Positions 1 through 9,303 are shown, numbered from the stretch's first letter. The stretch: 40,935 nucleotides of DNA from Desulfobacteraceae bacterium (GCA_014237365.1 JABZFQ010000286.1:1-40935), one strand, 5' to 3'. Notes: generated from the letters alone by a model not told the origin. Numbers and translations are program-made.

Positions 1-81
1 CCGTAGGGGCAGGCCCCTGTGCCTGCCCTGATAATATGCAACCACAGGGCGGAAGGGCAACCACAGGCGTTGCCCCTACGT
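1..81. repeat. GC-rich imperfect palindrome (CGTAGGGGCAGGCCCCTGTGCCTGCCCT ... AGGGCAACCACAGGCGTTGCCCCTACG)
   Basis: Left arm ~2-29 pairs imperfectly with right arm ~54-80; resembles dispersed GTAGGGGC...GCCCCTAC repeats known in other bacteria. Confidence 0.7.
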
Positions 82-160
82 TATTTGAAAACGAATTGTA
101 TCACATAATAGGGAACCATATCATTCATCAAGATGGCATTGTTTTATTTTGGTTACACTC

Positions 161-344
161 AAATAACTTCCCCAAGGAGGCGCATAGATTTGGGTCGAAT
201 TTGTTCGATCTCAAATCACAAAAGTTGATGGAATAGCTTACCTATTTCAATATTTTTGGGATTTGAGCCTGGATTTGAGATTTGGCAAAGGCGGCCTGAA
301 GCTGTGATGCATAGTTGTGGAAATTGTTTCGTCCACGTTCCTTA
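161..344 (-). repeat. 184-bp palindromic family copy (outer left terminus missing)
   Basis: Starts AAATAACTTCCCCAAGGAGGCGCATAG, ends GTTTCGTCCACGTTCCTTA; carries the GAGCCTGGATTTGAG insertion subtype. Confidence 0.9.
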
Positions 345-518
345 GTTAAGGGTTATGGTTACAAAATTTCTTGCTATTTTTTAATTGCAATGGTAAATAT
401 TTATTATTTACCTCAAAAGGACAAAAGGACTTGCGATTTTTCTCTGGCCATGAACATCAATAGCTGTGTTGCTCAGGCTTGAAATAGCATAAACCCGTAA
501 AAAATAAATTTGTGAGCT

Positions 519-1322
519 ATGAAAAACTGGAAAATAATAATAATTTCATTAAACTATGTAAGTATAATTTTTATAGGTTTCGTTATACTTGCAAACCATT
601 CAAGAGCAGATACTGCTGCTGAAGTACCTCCTTTAACAAATGATATCTGTATCAAGTGCCATTCTCAGCAACCTGCAACTATTGATGGCCGGGGTGGAAA
701 GCACAAAACTAAGGTCAATTGTATTGACTGTCACTTAGAACACCCTCCACGAGGAGCCAGAGCTATTCCTCAATGCAGTATGTGCCACAATGCAGCGCCA
801 CACTACAAACTCAAGCATTGCTCCGACTGCCATTTCAATACACATGCTCCTCTTGATTTAAAAATGGAAGGCGACATTACAGATCCATGCCTGACATGCC
901 ATCAGCAGCAGGGAAACGAGCTTAAAAAGCACCCCAGCGCTCATACAAATCTGCCCTGTACTGAATGCCATGAAATTCACAGGGCAATTCCTGAATGCAT
1001 GGAATGTCATAAAAAACACACAAAGGATATGGATTTTGAGGCATGCAAGAGCTGCCATCCAGTTCATATGCCTCTTAAAATAACTTGCATCCGCGAGACT
1101 CCATCAAGTTATTGCGGAAGTTGCCATAAAGAAGCCGCAGACTTGCTCAAAAAAAATATCAGCAAACACCATGATCTTGCCTGTGTTTACTGTCACAGGG
1201 ATAAACATAAAACGATTCCGCCTTGTTTGTCTTGCCACGGTCATCCACATCCGGATAACATAATAAAAAATTATCCAAAATGTGCGGACTGCCACAAAAC
1301 AGCACATGATTTAAGGAAATAA
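519..1322 (+). CDS. Dodecahaem c-type cytochrome (12 CXXCH in 267 aa), exported
   Basis: N-terminal hydrophobic signal/anchor; 12 CXXCH motifs counted (CIKCH, CIDCH, CSMCH, CSDCH, CLTCH, CTECH, CMECH, CKSCH, CGSCH, CVYCH, CLSCH, CADCH). Confidence 0.93.
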   Translation: MKNWKIIIISLNYVSIIFIGFVILANHSRADTAAEVPPLTNDICIKCHSQQPATIDGRGGKHKTKVNCIDCHLEHPPRGARAIPQCSMCHNAAPHYKLKHCSDCHFNTHAPLDLKMEGDITDPCLTCHQQQGNELKKHPSAHTNLPCTECHEIHRAIPECMECHKKHTKDMDFEACKSCHPVHMPLKITCIRETPSSYCGSCHKEAADLLKKNISKHHDLACVYCHRDKHKTIPPCLSCHGHPHPDNIIKNYPKCADCHKTAHDLRK

Positions 1323-1327
1323 AAATG

Positions 1328-1415
1328 GTTCAGGGTTCAGGGATTCAGAGTTCAGGGATTCAGAGTTCAGGGGTTCAGGGATTCAGAGTTCAGGGGTTCA
1401 GGGTTCGGGGTTACA
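1328..1415. repeat. Degenerate tandem GGTTCAGG/GATTCAGAGTTCAGG array
   Basis: 7/8-mer units GGTTCAGG with a higher-order 15-mer GATTCAGAGTTCAGG seen three times. Confidence 0.9.
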
Positions 1416-1559
1416 GAAAAGGTAATAATCGGGCATATAAATTGCTTATTAATTTTGACGTTTGGAACTTAAAATTTTATGTAAAAGTTCACCACAAAAC
1501 TACACGGAGACTCACTGAAAATTGGTAAACAATAAGTTCAGATATCGTCAAATGAAATT

Positions 1560-2441
1560 ATGAATAAGGACTTGAACAATATTAGAAATCATGACTATTG
1601 TAGAAAAGCTGGTTTCATGCTTTTTATTTTTTGGGCAGCCATATCTTTTATCGCCATGGTTTCTTCTATTGGATCCGCGCGTCTAAATACAGAAAGCTGT
1701 ATTGACTGTCACGTTGTTCACGCGTGGCAGGATAAAAAAGAAAAAGATTCAAAACCGATGTATGCATCAATTCTTGAAAAAACCTGTGAAGAATGCCACA
1801 CAAGTCATGACAGCAGAACACTTGTCAAGTTTGGCCAGAACATCATACCTATTGTAAAATCTGCAATAAAACCGGAAGCTCCTTTGGCCGGCGGAAATTT
1901 CTATTACACTTCAGGGCAGATACATTTAAAAAAAGCAGGTTATTGCACCTCGTGCCACGTGGATGTCAGGCACCATGCAACCAATGCCGGATATCGTTTT
2001 CTTGGAGAAGACATTGAGGGTATTGGGGACCCAATGTACGAATTTGGTGATGATGGTCACAATATATACAAAAGCGGCGACCAGTACTGTATTGCATGTC
2101 ATGCCAATTTTTGCGGTTCTAAAAACCAGGAATTCGGCGCTGGATGGATCCGCCATCCTACGAATATCACACTTCCCATGCTCGGCGAATATTCAGGATA
2201 CAAGGTTTACAGAAAAGATGTCCCTGTATGTTATCCAAATCCGGAAAAACCTGAAAGATCTACTGCCCGTGTTATGTGCATGTCATGCCATCGTCCACAT
2301 GGAACACCGTATCATTTTTTGCTGAGGTGGGACTATAATACCATGTTAGCCGGAAATGGTAATAATTCAACAGGATGCTTTGCCTGCCATACAACAAAGG
2401 ATACAGGGACCATTGTTCAGGAGGCAGAAATCGGGGAATGA
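1560..2441 (+). CDS. Hexahaem c-type cytochrome, OmcS-like motif layout
   Basis: Signal/TM N-terminus; 6 CXXCH (CIDCH, CEECH, CTSCH, CIACH, CMSCH, CFACH); shares GGNFY, CHxDVxHH, YRFL, WxRHPxxxTxPxxGEY, CxSCHRPHG, LLRWxY, GCFxCHxTKD with ORF 2617-3765. Confidence 0.92.
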   Translation: MNKDLNNIRNHDYCRKAGFMLFIFWAAISFIAMVSSIGSARLNTESCIDCHVVHAWQDKKEKDSKPMYASILEKTCEECHTSHDSRTLVKFGQNIIPIVKSAIKPEAPLAGGNFYYTSGQIHLKKAGYCTSCHVDVRHHATNAGYRFLGEDIEGIGDPMYEFGDDGHNIYKSGDQYCIACHANFCGSKNQEFGAGWIRHPTNITLPMLGEYSGYKVYRKDVPVCYPNPEKPERSTARVMCMSCHRPHGTPYHFLLRWDYNTMLAGNGNNSTGCFACHTTKDTGTIVQEAEIGE

Positions 2442-2453
2442 GGTTCAGGTTTG

Positions 2454-2481
2454 TAAGGAACGTGGACGAAATAACTTCCAC
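2454..2481. repeat. Terminus remnant of the 184-bp palindromic family
   Basis: TAAGGAACGTGGACGAAATAACTTCCAC then unrelated sequence. Confidence 0.8.
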
Positions 2482-2616
2482 TTTCAGTGAAACTCCGTAT
2501 CGTTCCGTTGTGAATTTTTACGCCGGTTTCAATAAAAATTATTGACTACTATTTTCAGGTTGTGTTAAGTTTTGTATCTTGAATTATTTTTTAAAAAAAG
2601 GAGGTAACCCAAGTTT

Positions 2617-3765
2617 ATGAAAAGAAAAAAAATATTACTGTGGTGTTCGGTATTTGTGATGACTCTTTTCCTATGTGGAGTAGGGACGGGAAATGCAGTG
2701 GTAACAGGGGAGTGTTTTAATTGCCATACAATGCATAATAGTCAAAATGGCTCTTATTATTTAACTGGACCTCACGAACACCTCCTGCTCAGTGCAGATG
2801 GCTGTGTGGGCTGCCATTCTAGCAGCAGTTCTTCCACAACATATACATTGGGTTCTTCTACGGTCCCTGTCGTAAACTTCACAGGCGGCATAGAGCCATC
2901 TGCCTACCTGTCTGGCGGCAATTTTTACTGGGTGGCCCAGGGCGGCGCGGCGAATGATCCCAAGGGACATAATGTCTTTGGCATAGCAAGCCAGGATTCA
3001 CTAATTGCCGCGGGTGTAGGTGCCCCTGGAGATTCTAATGGTAGTGGTTGCGGCCCAGGCAGTTGTCACGCCACTCTAGCGATAGATACCGTCACTACCG
3101 GCACTTATCTTGCGCCAAATGGCTGTCAGGGTTGCCATCTTGACGTACAACACCATACTGATGATACTGGCGGCGCTAATGGTCCAAATTCGAAGTATGT
3201 GGGCAGTTCACCATGGTATCGGTTTCTTGTCGGCCATCAGTCAGGCCCACCTGACGGAACATACGGTGTTGAAGGGATTGAACATAATAGCTGGGGGCCC
3301 AGCGACGTAAGCCCAGGCAGTGACCATCATAATGAATACAAAGGTGAAACAGGGGAAGGATCCGGAACTCTGGTCCTTGGCTTCGGCACTATGACTGCCT
3401 TTTGCTCGGGCTGCCACGGAGATTTCCACGAACAACAGGATACCGGTACCGCTGGACAATGGACCAGACACCCCTCTGATTTAACTATACCAGTTACCGG
3501 AGAATATGCAAGTATAAACGACTATAATTTTGACACTCTTACCCCTGTTGCCAGAACTGACGCCGCCATTACCACCCTTTCCGGCACGTCGAGCGGTACG
3601 GTTAGCGCTGGTTCAGATATGGTCATGTGTTTATCATGCCACAGGCCCCACGGAAGCAAAAATGATGATCTTTTGAGGTGGAATTATGACGACATGGTGG
3701 CCGGTAGCGCCGGCGCCTTGGAGAATAGGGGCTGTTTTTACTGTCATAGCACAAAAGATGATTAA
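2617..3765 (+). CDS. Multihaem c-type cytochrome (6 CXXCH + 1 CX4CH), OmcS-like motif layout
   Basis: Signal peptide; strong SD AAGGAGG; CFNCHTMHNS, CVGCH, CGPGSCH, CQGCH, CSGCH, CLSCHRPHG, CFYCH near the C-terminus. Confidence 0.93.
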   Translation: MKRKKILLWCSVFVMTLFLCGVGTGNAVVTGECFNCHTMHNSQNGSYYLTGPHEHLLLSADGCVGCHSSSSSSTTYTLGSSTVPVVNFTGGIEPSAYLSGGNFYWVAQGGAANDPKGHNVFGIASQDSLIAAGVGAPGDSNGSGCGPGSCHATLAIDTVTTGTYLAPNGCQGCHLDVQHHTDDTGGANGPNSKYVGSSPWYRFLVGHQSGPPDGTYGVEGIEHNSWGPSDVSPGSDHHNEYKGETGEGSGTLVLGFGTMTAFCSGCHGDFHEQQDTGTAGQWTRHPSDLTIPVTGEYASINDYNFDTLTPVARTDAAITTLSGTSSGTVSAGSDMVMCLSCHRPHGSKNDDLLRWNYDDMVAGSAGALENRGCFYCHSTKDD

Positions 3766-3794
3766 TAAAGGTGAATAGAGAAGCTAAAGGCTGA

Positions 3795-3837
3795 AAAAAA
3801 CAGGGCTCGGGAAGTTAAATCCTGAGTCCTGTTTTTT
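3795..3837 (+). terminator. Intrinsic terminator downstream of cytochrome gene
   Basis: AAAAAACAGGGCTCGGG - AAGTTAAAT - CCTGAGTCCTGTTTTTT stem-loop with T tract. Confidence 0.85.
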
Positions 3838-4026
3838 ATGCGTGTTAACGCTAATAATAAGCCATTCTTCCAGATAATATTCCGTTGGCAGGTAAAAAAA
3901 ACTTTCCACCCATATGTCAACACAAGACACAGGAGCGATAAGCACCACCAACTCAATCCAGCGAAGAGTTATCGGGTTTATCTGGTTTTGGGGAAGTTCA
4001 TCAGGGATGTTTTCTGCTCTTTGTTA

Positions 4027-4221
4027 AGAAACGTGGACGAAATAATTTCCCCAAGTAGGCGCATAGATTTGGGTCAAATTTGTTCGATCTCAAATCACAA
4101 AAGTTGATGGAATAACTTACCTATTTCGATATTTTTGGGATTTGAGCCTGGATTTGAGATTTGGCAAAGGTGGCCTGAATCTGTGATGCATAATTGGGGA
4201 AGTTATTTCGTCCCCGTTCCT
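4027..4221 (-). repeat. 184-bp palindromic family copy (long subtype with internal insertion)
   Basis: AGAAACGTGGACGAAATAATTTCCCC ... GGGGAAGTTATTTCGTCCCCGTTCCT. Confidence 0.95.
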
Positions 4222-5024
4222 AATTGTTCATTGGCGTAAGACAGATTTTTTAGTGTTATAGGATCATCCGGTTTTATCCATAGGGACTGCTCAAAATATT
4301 CAATAGCCTGTTCCAATAACCCCATACGCCCATAGATTATACCGAGATTAGAAAGGGCTTCATGATAATCAGATTTTATATTCAATGCCTTTCTGTAATA
4401 GTGTATTGCCTTCTCTGAGAGTTCTTTTTCATCATTGATCACACCAAGATTATAATAAGCCTGAGCCATATCAGGAGCTATTTTAAGAGCTTGTTTGAAT
4501 TTATCCAGCGCTGCTGCTGTTAATTTTTTTTTGTGCAAAGCAGATCCAAGACTGACCAATAGTAACGGGCTGTCAGGCCTTAACGCAAGAGCCTTTTTAT
4601 AATAATAAATAGCTGTATCAAATCGCCTGTTTTTTGCATATACATTTCCCATAAAATGACTAACTTCAACAGATTGCGGCGCTATCTTTAAGGCATTCCC
4701 ATATTGTTCAATTGCATCCCTGATTCTTCCTTTTTCCTCATAAATTCGTCCTATATTAAGATATGCTTTTTCTGCGCGTGGATTTAACCTTAGCGCCTGC
4801 CTGAATTCTATTAGCGCTTTATCAAAATCTTTATTATTAAAAAGGGCAAAGCCACGATTATTATGTGTTCTATATTTATAAGAGGATTTGTTTAAACAAT
4901 CGGTCCAAAGAGTAAGATTATCTTTCCAGATAAAATTGCGCTGATACCCAGCAGTACCAAACACCGCCACAAGACCCGCAACCACCAGAAACTCAATATG
5001 CAGATTTAGTCTCAGTTGTTTCAT
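4203..5024 (-). CDS. TM-anchored TPR protein (C-terminal module of TMTC type)
   Basis: N-terminal TM then YQRNFIWKDNLTLWTDCLNKSSYKYRTHNNRG followed by multiple TPRs; C-terminal LGTGTK-stop encoded by repeat terminus. Confidence 0.85.
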   Translation of the reverse strand: MKQLRLNLHIEFLVVAGLVAVFGTAGYQRNFIWKDNLTLWTDCLNKSSYKYRTHNNRGFALFNNKDFDKALIEFRQALRLNPRAEKAYLNIGRIYEEKGRIRDAIEQYGNALKIAPQSVEVSHFMGNVYAKNRRFDTAIYYYKKALALRPDSPLLLVSLGSALHKKKLTAAALDKFKQALKIAPDMAQAYYNLGVINDEKELSEKAIHYYRKALNIKSDYHEALSNLGIIYGRMGLLEQAIEYFEQSLWIKPDDPITLKNLSYANEQLGTGTK

Positions 5025-5045
5025 TTAAACTCTCCATTCTACGCT

Positions 5046-5561
5046 CTACGGATGACCGGGAATTGATGGCATTGTTCCTTTTATGCCCTTAACAAGCTTC
5101 TTCCATTGTTGGCCAGAACCAAGCATCCTGGCAATCCTCATCTCTTTGAAGGCCATATCATATAGTCCTTTTGAGCCATAGGCAATGCCAAGGTTGTAGT
5201 GGGCATCCGCGTTGCGGGGGCTCAACTGAATGGCATGCTTGAATTGGGTTATGGCGCTGTCCACATTTCCTTTGTCAAAATAACATATACCGAGATTGAC
5301 ATAGGGGTAAGGATATGCAGGATCAATGTTGATAGCAAGTTGATGATGCTTTACGGCGTCGTTGATAAGTCTGCTTTTATATTTGGCAATTCCCATATAA
5401 TCATGAGCCCTGGCCTTGCCCGGAGATTTTTTTACAACATCCGACCAGAGGGAAAGATTATCTTTCCATGCAAAATTCCGCTGATATGTGGCACCAGTGA
5501 ATAACAGCACAAGACTTACCAGTACGACGGATTCTATATATATTAATCGTTTTTGTGTCAT
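5046..5561 (-). CDS. TM-anchored TPR protein, paralog of neighbours
   Basis: MTQKRLIYIESVVLVSLVLLFTGATYQRNFAWKDNLSLWSD + TPRs. Confidence 0.85.
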   Translation of the reverse strand: MTQKRLIYIESVVLVSLVLLFTGATYQRNFAWKDNLSLWSDVVKKSPGKARAHDYMGIAKYKSRLINDAVKHHQLAINIDPAYPYPYVNLGICYFDKGNVDSAITQFKHAIQLSPRNADAHYNLGIAYGSKGLYDMAFKEMRIARMLGSGQQWKKLVKGIKGTMPSIPGHP

Positions 5562-5706
5562 GGTCTATAGCATGAAATCTTCTATAAATTTTTCGTAATC
5601 GTTCACCACAGAAACTGCAGTACACAGAGCAAACTATTTTATTTGTCACTTAATTTCTGCTGAAGAACCGTATTTGCAGATCTTCGCTCTCAATTATGAA
5701 GTTTGC

Positions 5707-6330
5707 TTACTCTTTCCGGCTTGCATGTATTTGAAAGAGCAGGTTGCCAATTTTGGCCCGGGCCTGAGCATCATCCGGCCTTAAGTGCAGATATTTTTGA
5801 AATTCAAAAATCGCTTTATCAAATATCCTTTTTCGTTCATAAGCCATGCCCAAATTCCAGTGTGGCTCCGGCGAATCCGGCTTAATGCTCATGGCCATTT
5901 TGTATTTTTCTATAGCCTTGTTTATGTGGCCCATTTTAAGATAGGTATTGCCCAGATTATCAAGAGCTTCTAAAAAGCCAGGCTTGATGGTAAGCGCCTG
6001 TTGGTAAGCGTCTGTTGCGTCATTGAACATGCCTTTTTTTTCATAAACTACACCCAGATTATAATATGTCTTTGCATAGGGATGTACAGGATTGATTTTA
6101 ACAGCCATCTTGTATTCAACCATGGCTTGATCCAAAAGGCCCTTTTTGAAATAAGAATTGCCTATATTCACATGTGGCCGATCCTTATTAGTGGATTTTA
6201 TGACCGCGTCCGACCACAGGGTTTCTTCTGTTTTCCATACGAAATTCCGCTGATACGCAACAGTACCAAATAACAGCACAAGACTTGCCAGTACGACAGA
6301 TTCTATATATATTAATCGATTTTGCATCAT
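5707..6330 (-). CDS. TM-anchored TPR protein, paralog of neighbours
   Basis: MMQNRLIYIESVVLASLVLLFGTVAYQRNFVWKTEETLWSD + TPRs. Confidence 0.85.
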   Translation of the reverse strand: MMQNRLIYIESVVLASLVLLFGTVAYQRNFVWKTEETLWSDAVIKSTNKDRPHVNIGNSYFKKGLLDQAMVEYKMAVKINPVHPYAKTYYNLGVVYEKKGMFNDATDAYQQALTIKPGFLEALDNLGNTYLKMGHINKAIEKYKMAMSIKPDSPEPHWNLGMAYERKRIFDKAIFEFQKYLHLRPDDAQARAKIGNLLFQIHASRKE

Positions 6331-6390
6331 AATTTATAGCAGGAAATTTTTTACCTTCACCCTCACCTCGACTCTCTCCCCTTTTCGCGC

Positions 6391-7569
6391 TTACGTTTCT
6401 GTCCCGGCCGTGTTTCCGTCCCGCTTCAAACTGGATATTTTACTGACAAGCAACGCCGCAAAAATGGCAAAACCTATTGATGGAAGATAAAGGCGATGTT
6501 CAAAGATCACATCATAAATTACTATAAAGCTGGATGTAACTGAAATGGTAACAAAAAACCAGATAATGGCGAATGAAAGCAGCTTTGCCCGGCGATATGC
6601 CCGGAGGCCAAACCCTGCGATGGCGGTAAGAAGGATGAAAAAAAGAACTGTTGTAAAATTCAGATGCATTGTAATTGGCCAGTCATAGTCCAGGTTGAGA
6701 TTTACAGGGATAAATAACAGCTTAATATAGTATGGAATAACATGCAATTGTGTCATAAAATACTGAAAAGAGGTAATAGATTCACCAAAGGGCATCTGTA
6801 CCCCTTTGGCATAATCAAATGAAACAAACTTTTGCAGCCCGGATGCGCTCAGGTAAATGGCGATACCTATGGTGCAGAACATAGCCAGATGGACATTGCA
6901 GTGGCCTTTCAGGATCTTCCAATCCCCATCCGATATAAAGTAAAAATCGTAGATCAAAAGCATTAAAGGTAGAGTGGCAACTATCTGTTTGGTTGCCATC
7001 CCAAGGCATGATGCGAAAAAAGCTCCAACAAAGAGCGCTAAGGTCTCAGCTCCCTGCTCTCTTATCTTTGTCTCAAAGGCTTTAATAAAAAGAAATAGTG
7101 AAAGCAAATAAAAGGTTGTAGCCAGTACTGAAGATCGACTGATAATATACGTAACAGCCTGGGTTTGAACAGGATGTGCAATGAAAATTAAAGACGCATA
7201 AAGAGCAATCCTGTAAGCACGTTCTCCGTATTTTTCTTTAACCGAGGTGAAGTTGGCTGTCTTAAAAAGGATAAAATAGAGCATGATGCCATTTGAGATA
7301 TGCAGCAGCAGGTTGACAAGATGATAACCAAAAACATTTAGTTTTCCAAAATAATAATTAACCGCCAATGTAATGTCTAATATCGGACGATTAGAGGAAG
7401 AAAAAATTTCTTTTAAGTCAAATCTATGGATAGCGTAGTTTTCAACAATAGCATGCTGGTCGTCAAAGTGAAAAGAGCAGTCAAAGCTGTTAGAGTAAAT
7501 AACACCGGCTATGGCGGAAATCAAAAAAATTGCAAGAAAATGTTTTTGGATATTTGACAAACCGACCAT
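6391..7569 (-). CDS. Polytopic membrane protein, TMTC/DUF1736-like glycosyltransferase-type N-terminal module
   Basis: Many hydrophobic segments; FHFDDQHAIVEN near N-terminus, HPVQTQAVTYIISRSSVLATTFYLLSLFLFIK, and terminal EHRLYLPSIGF motif typical of TMTC-like proteins. Confidence 0.75.
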   Translation of the reverse strand: MVGLSNIQKHFLAIFLISAIAGVIYSNSFDCSFHFDDQHAIVENYAIHRFDLKEIFSSSNRPILDITLAVNYYFGKLNVFGYHLVNLLLHISNGIMLYFILFKTANFTSVKEKYGERAYRIALYASLIFIAHPVQTQAVTYIISRSSVLATTFYLLSLFLFIKAFETKIREQGAETLALFVGAFFASCLGMATKQIVATLPLMLLIYDFYFISDGDWKILKGHCNVHLAMFCTIGIAIYLSASGLQKFVSFDYAKGVQMPFGESITSFQYFMTQLHVIPYYIKLLFIPVNLNLDYDWPITMHLNFTTVLFFILLTAIAGFGLRAYRRAKLLSFAIIWFFVTISVTSSFIVIYDVIFEHRLYLPSIGFAIFAALLVSKISSLKRDGNTAGTET

Positions 7570-7588
7570 GTGCGAAATCTCCTTTGGT

Positions 7589-7686
7589 TAGGTAAGCTAT
7601 TCCTTCAACTTTTGTGATCTGAGATCAAACAAATTCGACCCAAATCTGTGCGCCTGCTTGGTGAAGTTAATTCGTCCACGTTCCTA
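7589..7686 (+). repeat. 184-bp palindromic family, right half only
   Basis: TAGGTAAGCTATTCCTTCAACTTTTGTGATCTGAGATC...GTTAATTCGTCCACGTTCCT. Confidence 0.9.
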
Positions 7687-7730
7687 ATTCAGTGTAATTT
7701 AAGTGAAAATCCGTGGTGAACTATTACGGT

Positions 7731-8435
7731 TTATCCAAAAAAAGTTAATAAATACATTTTGTTTGATATAAGAAACAGGCCGACAAGAATAAGAAAAATA
7801 CCTGCAAAAATATTTATATAATTTAAAATCTTAGATGCTTTTTTGATAAATTTAAGCATAAAATTAACAAATATAGACACCAAAACAAAGGGCATTGCCA
7901 ATCCCGCAGAATATGCTGCAAGAAGAATAACTCCCTGCCATACATTCTCCTGATTGCCGGCAAGAACAAGTATTGACCCTAGTAAAGGACCTACACAAGG
8001 GCTCCAGCCAGCGGCAAAAGCCATACCAATTATAAAAGGCCCCAGAAAATGCAGTGGTTTTTTAACTATGTGAATCCGTTTATCATGATAAAGACGACGG
8101 ATGCGAATTAAGCCGGTTAAATGCATCCCAAATATTATTATTAAAATACCACCCGTTATTCTTATAAAATTACTGTACTTGTATATGATATTTCCAAGCA
8201 ACGACGCCGAAGCTCCCATAAGAACAAAAACAAAAGAAAAACCTAAAACATATGATACAGTAGATAAAAAAACTTTTCTTCTAATTTCTGCATTACAGTC
8301 TGTGGTCAACTCTTCTATGGAGAAACCCGTTATAAAAGTAAAATACGATGGAATAATTGGCAGAATACAAGGAGAAAAAAAAGAAAGAAGTCCTGCAAAA
8401 AAAGCTGCCGGATATGTTATCGTCTCAACAAACAT
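7731..8435 (-). CDS. ccdA: Cytochrome c biogenesis protein CcdA (DsbD transmembrane family)
   Basis: YPAAFFAGLLSFFSPCILPIIPSYFTFITG and AFAAGWSPCVGPLLGSIL motifs. Confidence 0.93.
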   Translation of the reverse strand: MFVETITYPAAFFAGLLSFFSPCILPIIPSYFTFITGFSIEELTTDCNAEIRRKVFLSTVSYVLGFSFVFVLMGASASLLGNIIYKYSNFIRITGGILIIIFGMHLTGLIRIRRLYHDKRIHIVKKPLHFLGPFIIGMAFAAGWSPCVGPLLGSILVLAGNQENVWQGVILLAAYSAGLAMPFVLVSIFVNFMLKFIKKASKILNYINIFAGIFLILVGLFLISNKMYLLTFFG

Positions 8436-8451
8436 AGTTTAATCCCCTCAA

Positions 8452-9303
8452 CTACTGACTTAATTCTTTTGAGCGCCTTGCGGCTGCAGCTATAGCTTCT
8501 ATTAAATTTTGTTTAACCCTGTTTTTTTCTAAAACCTTGAAAGCCGCTTCAGTGGTTCCTCCGGGAGAAGTCACCTTCCGGCGCAAAATTCCAGGCGATT
8601 CATTGCTTTCTTCCATGAGTTTAATGGCCCCCTGTATAGTTGATAGTGTAAGCATGGCGGCTTTATCCGGCTCCAGTCCGACTTTGATACCTCCCTCTAT
8701 CATAGCTTCAGCAATATAAAAAACATATGCGGGACCAGATCCGGAAAGAGCGGTAACTGCATCCAGATCTTCTTCTTTAAATTCAACTACTTTGCCTGTG
8801 GCCTCCAAGATTATCTTTATTTTTTCAATATCTTCCGGTCTGGCATATTTGTTGGCACTCATTCCGGACATTCCTGCTAAAACCAGGGCTGGTGTGTTTG
8901 GCATTACTCTTATTATCGGCAATCTTTCTATGGACCCATTATCAAGAGAATTGTAAAGTAAATTTTCAATTTTACGCAAAGTAATTCCTGCTGCAATAGA
9001 AACAACTATTTTTCGATTTGATATCCGGTATCCTTTATGCTCTGAAATTTGTGAAAGAACCTGATATATATGTTGAGGTTTAACTGCAATAACTATAATT
9101 TCGCATTCTGAAAAAACTTTAAAATTATTTTGCATTACAGAAATACCATAAGTCTTTTTAAGAACATCAAGCCGTTTTTCACTGATATCACTGGCATCAA
9201 TCATTGACGGAGAAAAAATTCCAGTTCGAATAAGAGCTCCCACAAAAGCCTCCCCCATGTTTCCGGCACCAATAAAACCAATTTTCTTGTTAATTATCGA
9301 CAC
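8452..9303 (-). CDS. proC: Pyrroline-5-carboxylate reductase
   Basis: KIGFIGAGNMGEAF, IRVMPNTPALV, ALSGSGPAYVF, VTSPGGTTEAA. Confidence 0.96.
   Translation of the reverse strand: MSIINKKIGFIGAGNMGEAFVGALIRTGIFSPSMIDASDISEKRLDVLKKTYGISVMQNNFKVFSECEIIVIAVKPQHIYQVLSQISEHKGYRISNRKIVVSIAAGITLRKIENLLYNSLDNGSIERLPIIRVMPNTPALVLAGMSGMSANKYARPEDIEKIKIILEATGKVVEFKEEDLDAVTALSGSGPAYVFYIAEAMIEGGIKVGLEPDKAAMLTLSTIQGAIKLMEESNESPGILRRKVTSPGGTTEAAFKVLEKNRVKQNLIEAIAAAARRSKELSQ

Noticed and set aside
1328-1415. CRISPR array
   Set aside because: Units are 7-15 bp contiguous repeats with no unique spacers and no cas genes.
1963-2325. Plus-strand ORF MSGTMQPMPDIVFLEKTLRVL...
   Set aside because: Out-of-frame overlap with the hexahaem cytochrome; no recognisable domain.
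3838-4107. ORF MRVNANNKPFFQIIFRWQ...
   Set aside because: Starts in the terminator T tract, runs into the palindrome, no domain.
5593-5606. CGTAATCGTTCAC match to the possible palindrome remnant at 15855
   Set aside because: 13-bp match only; it weakens rather than supports assigning 15855-15870 to the family, so that feature is kept at low confidence.
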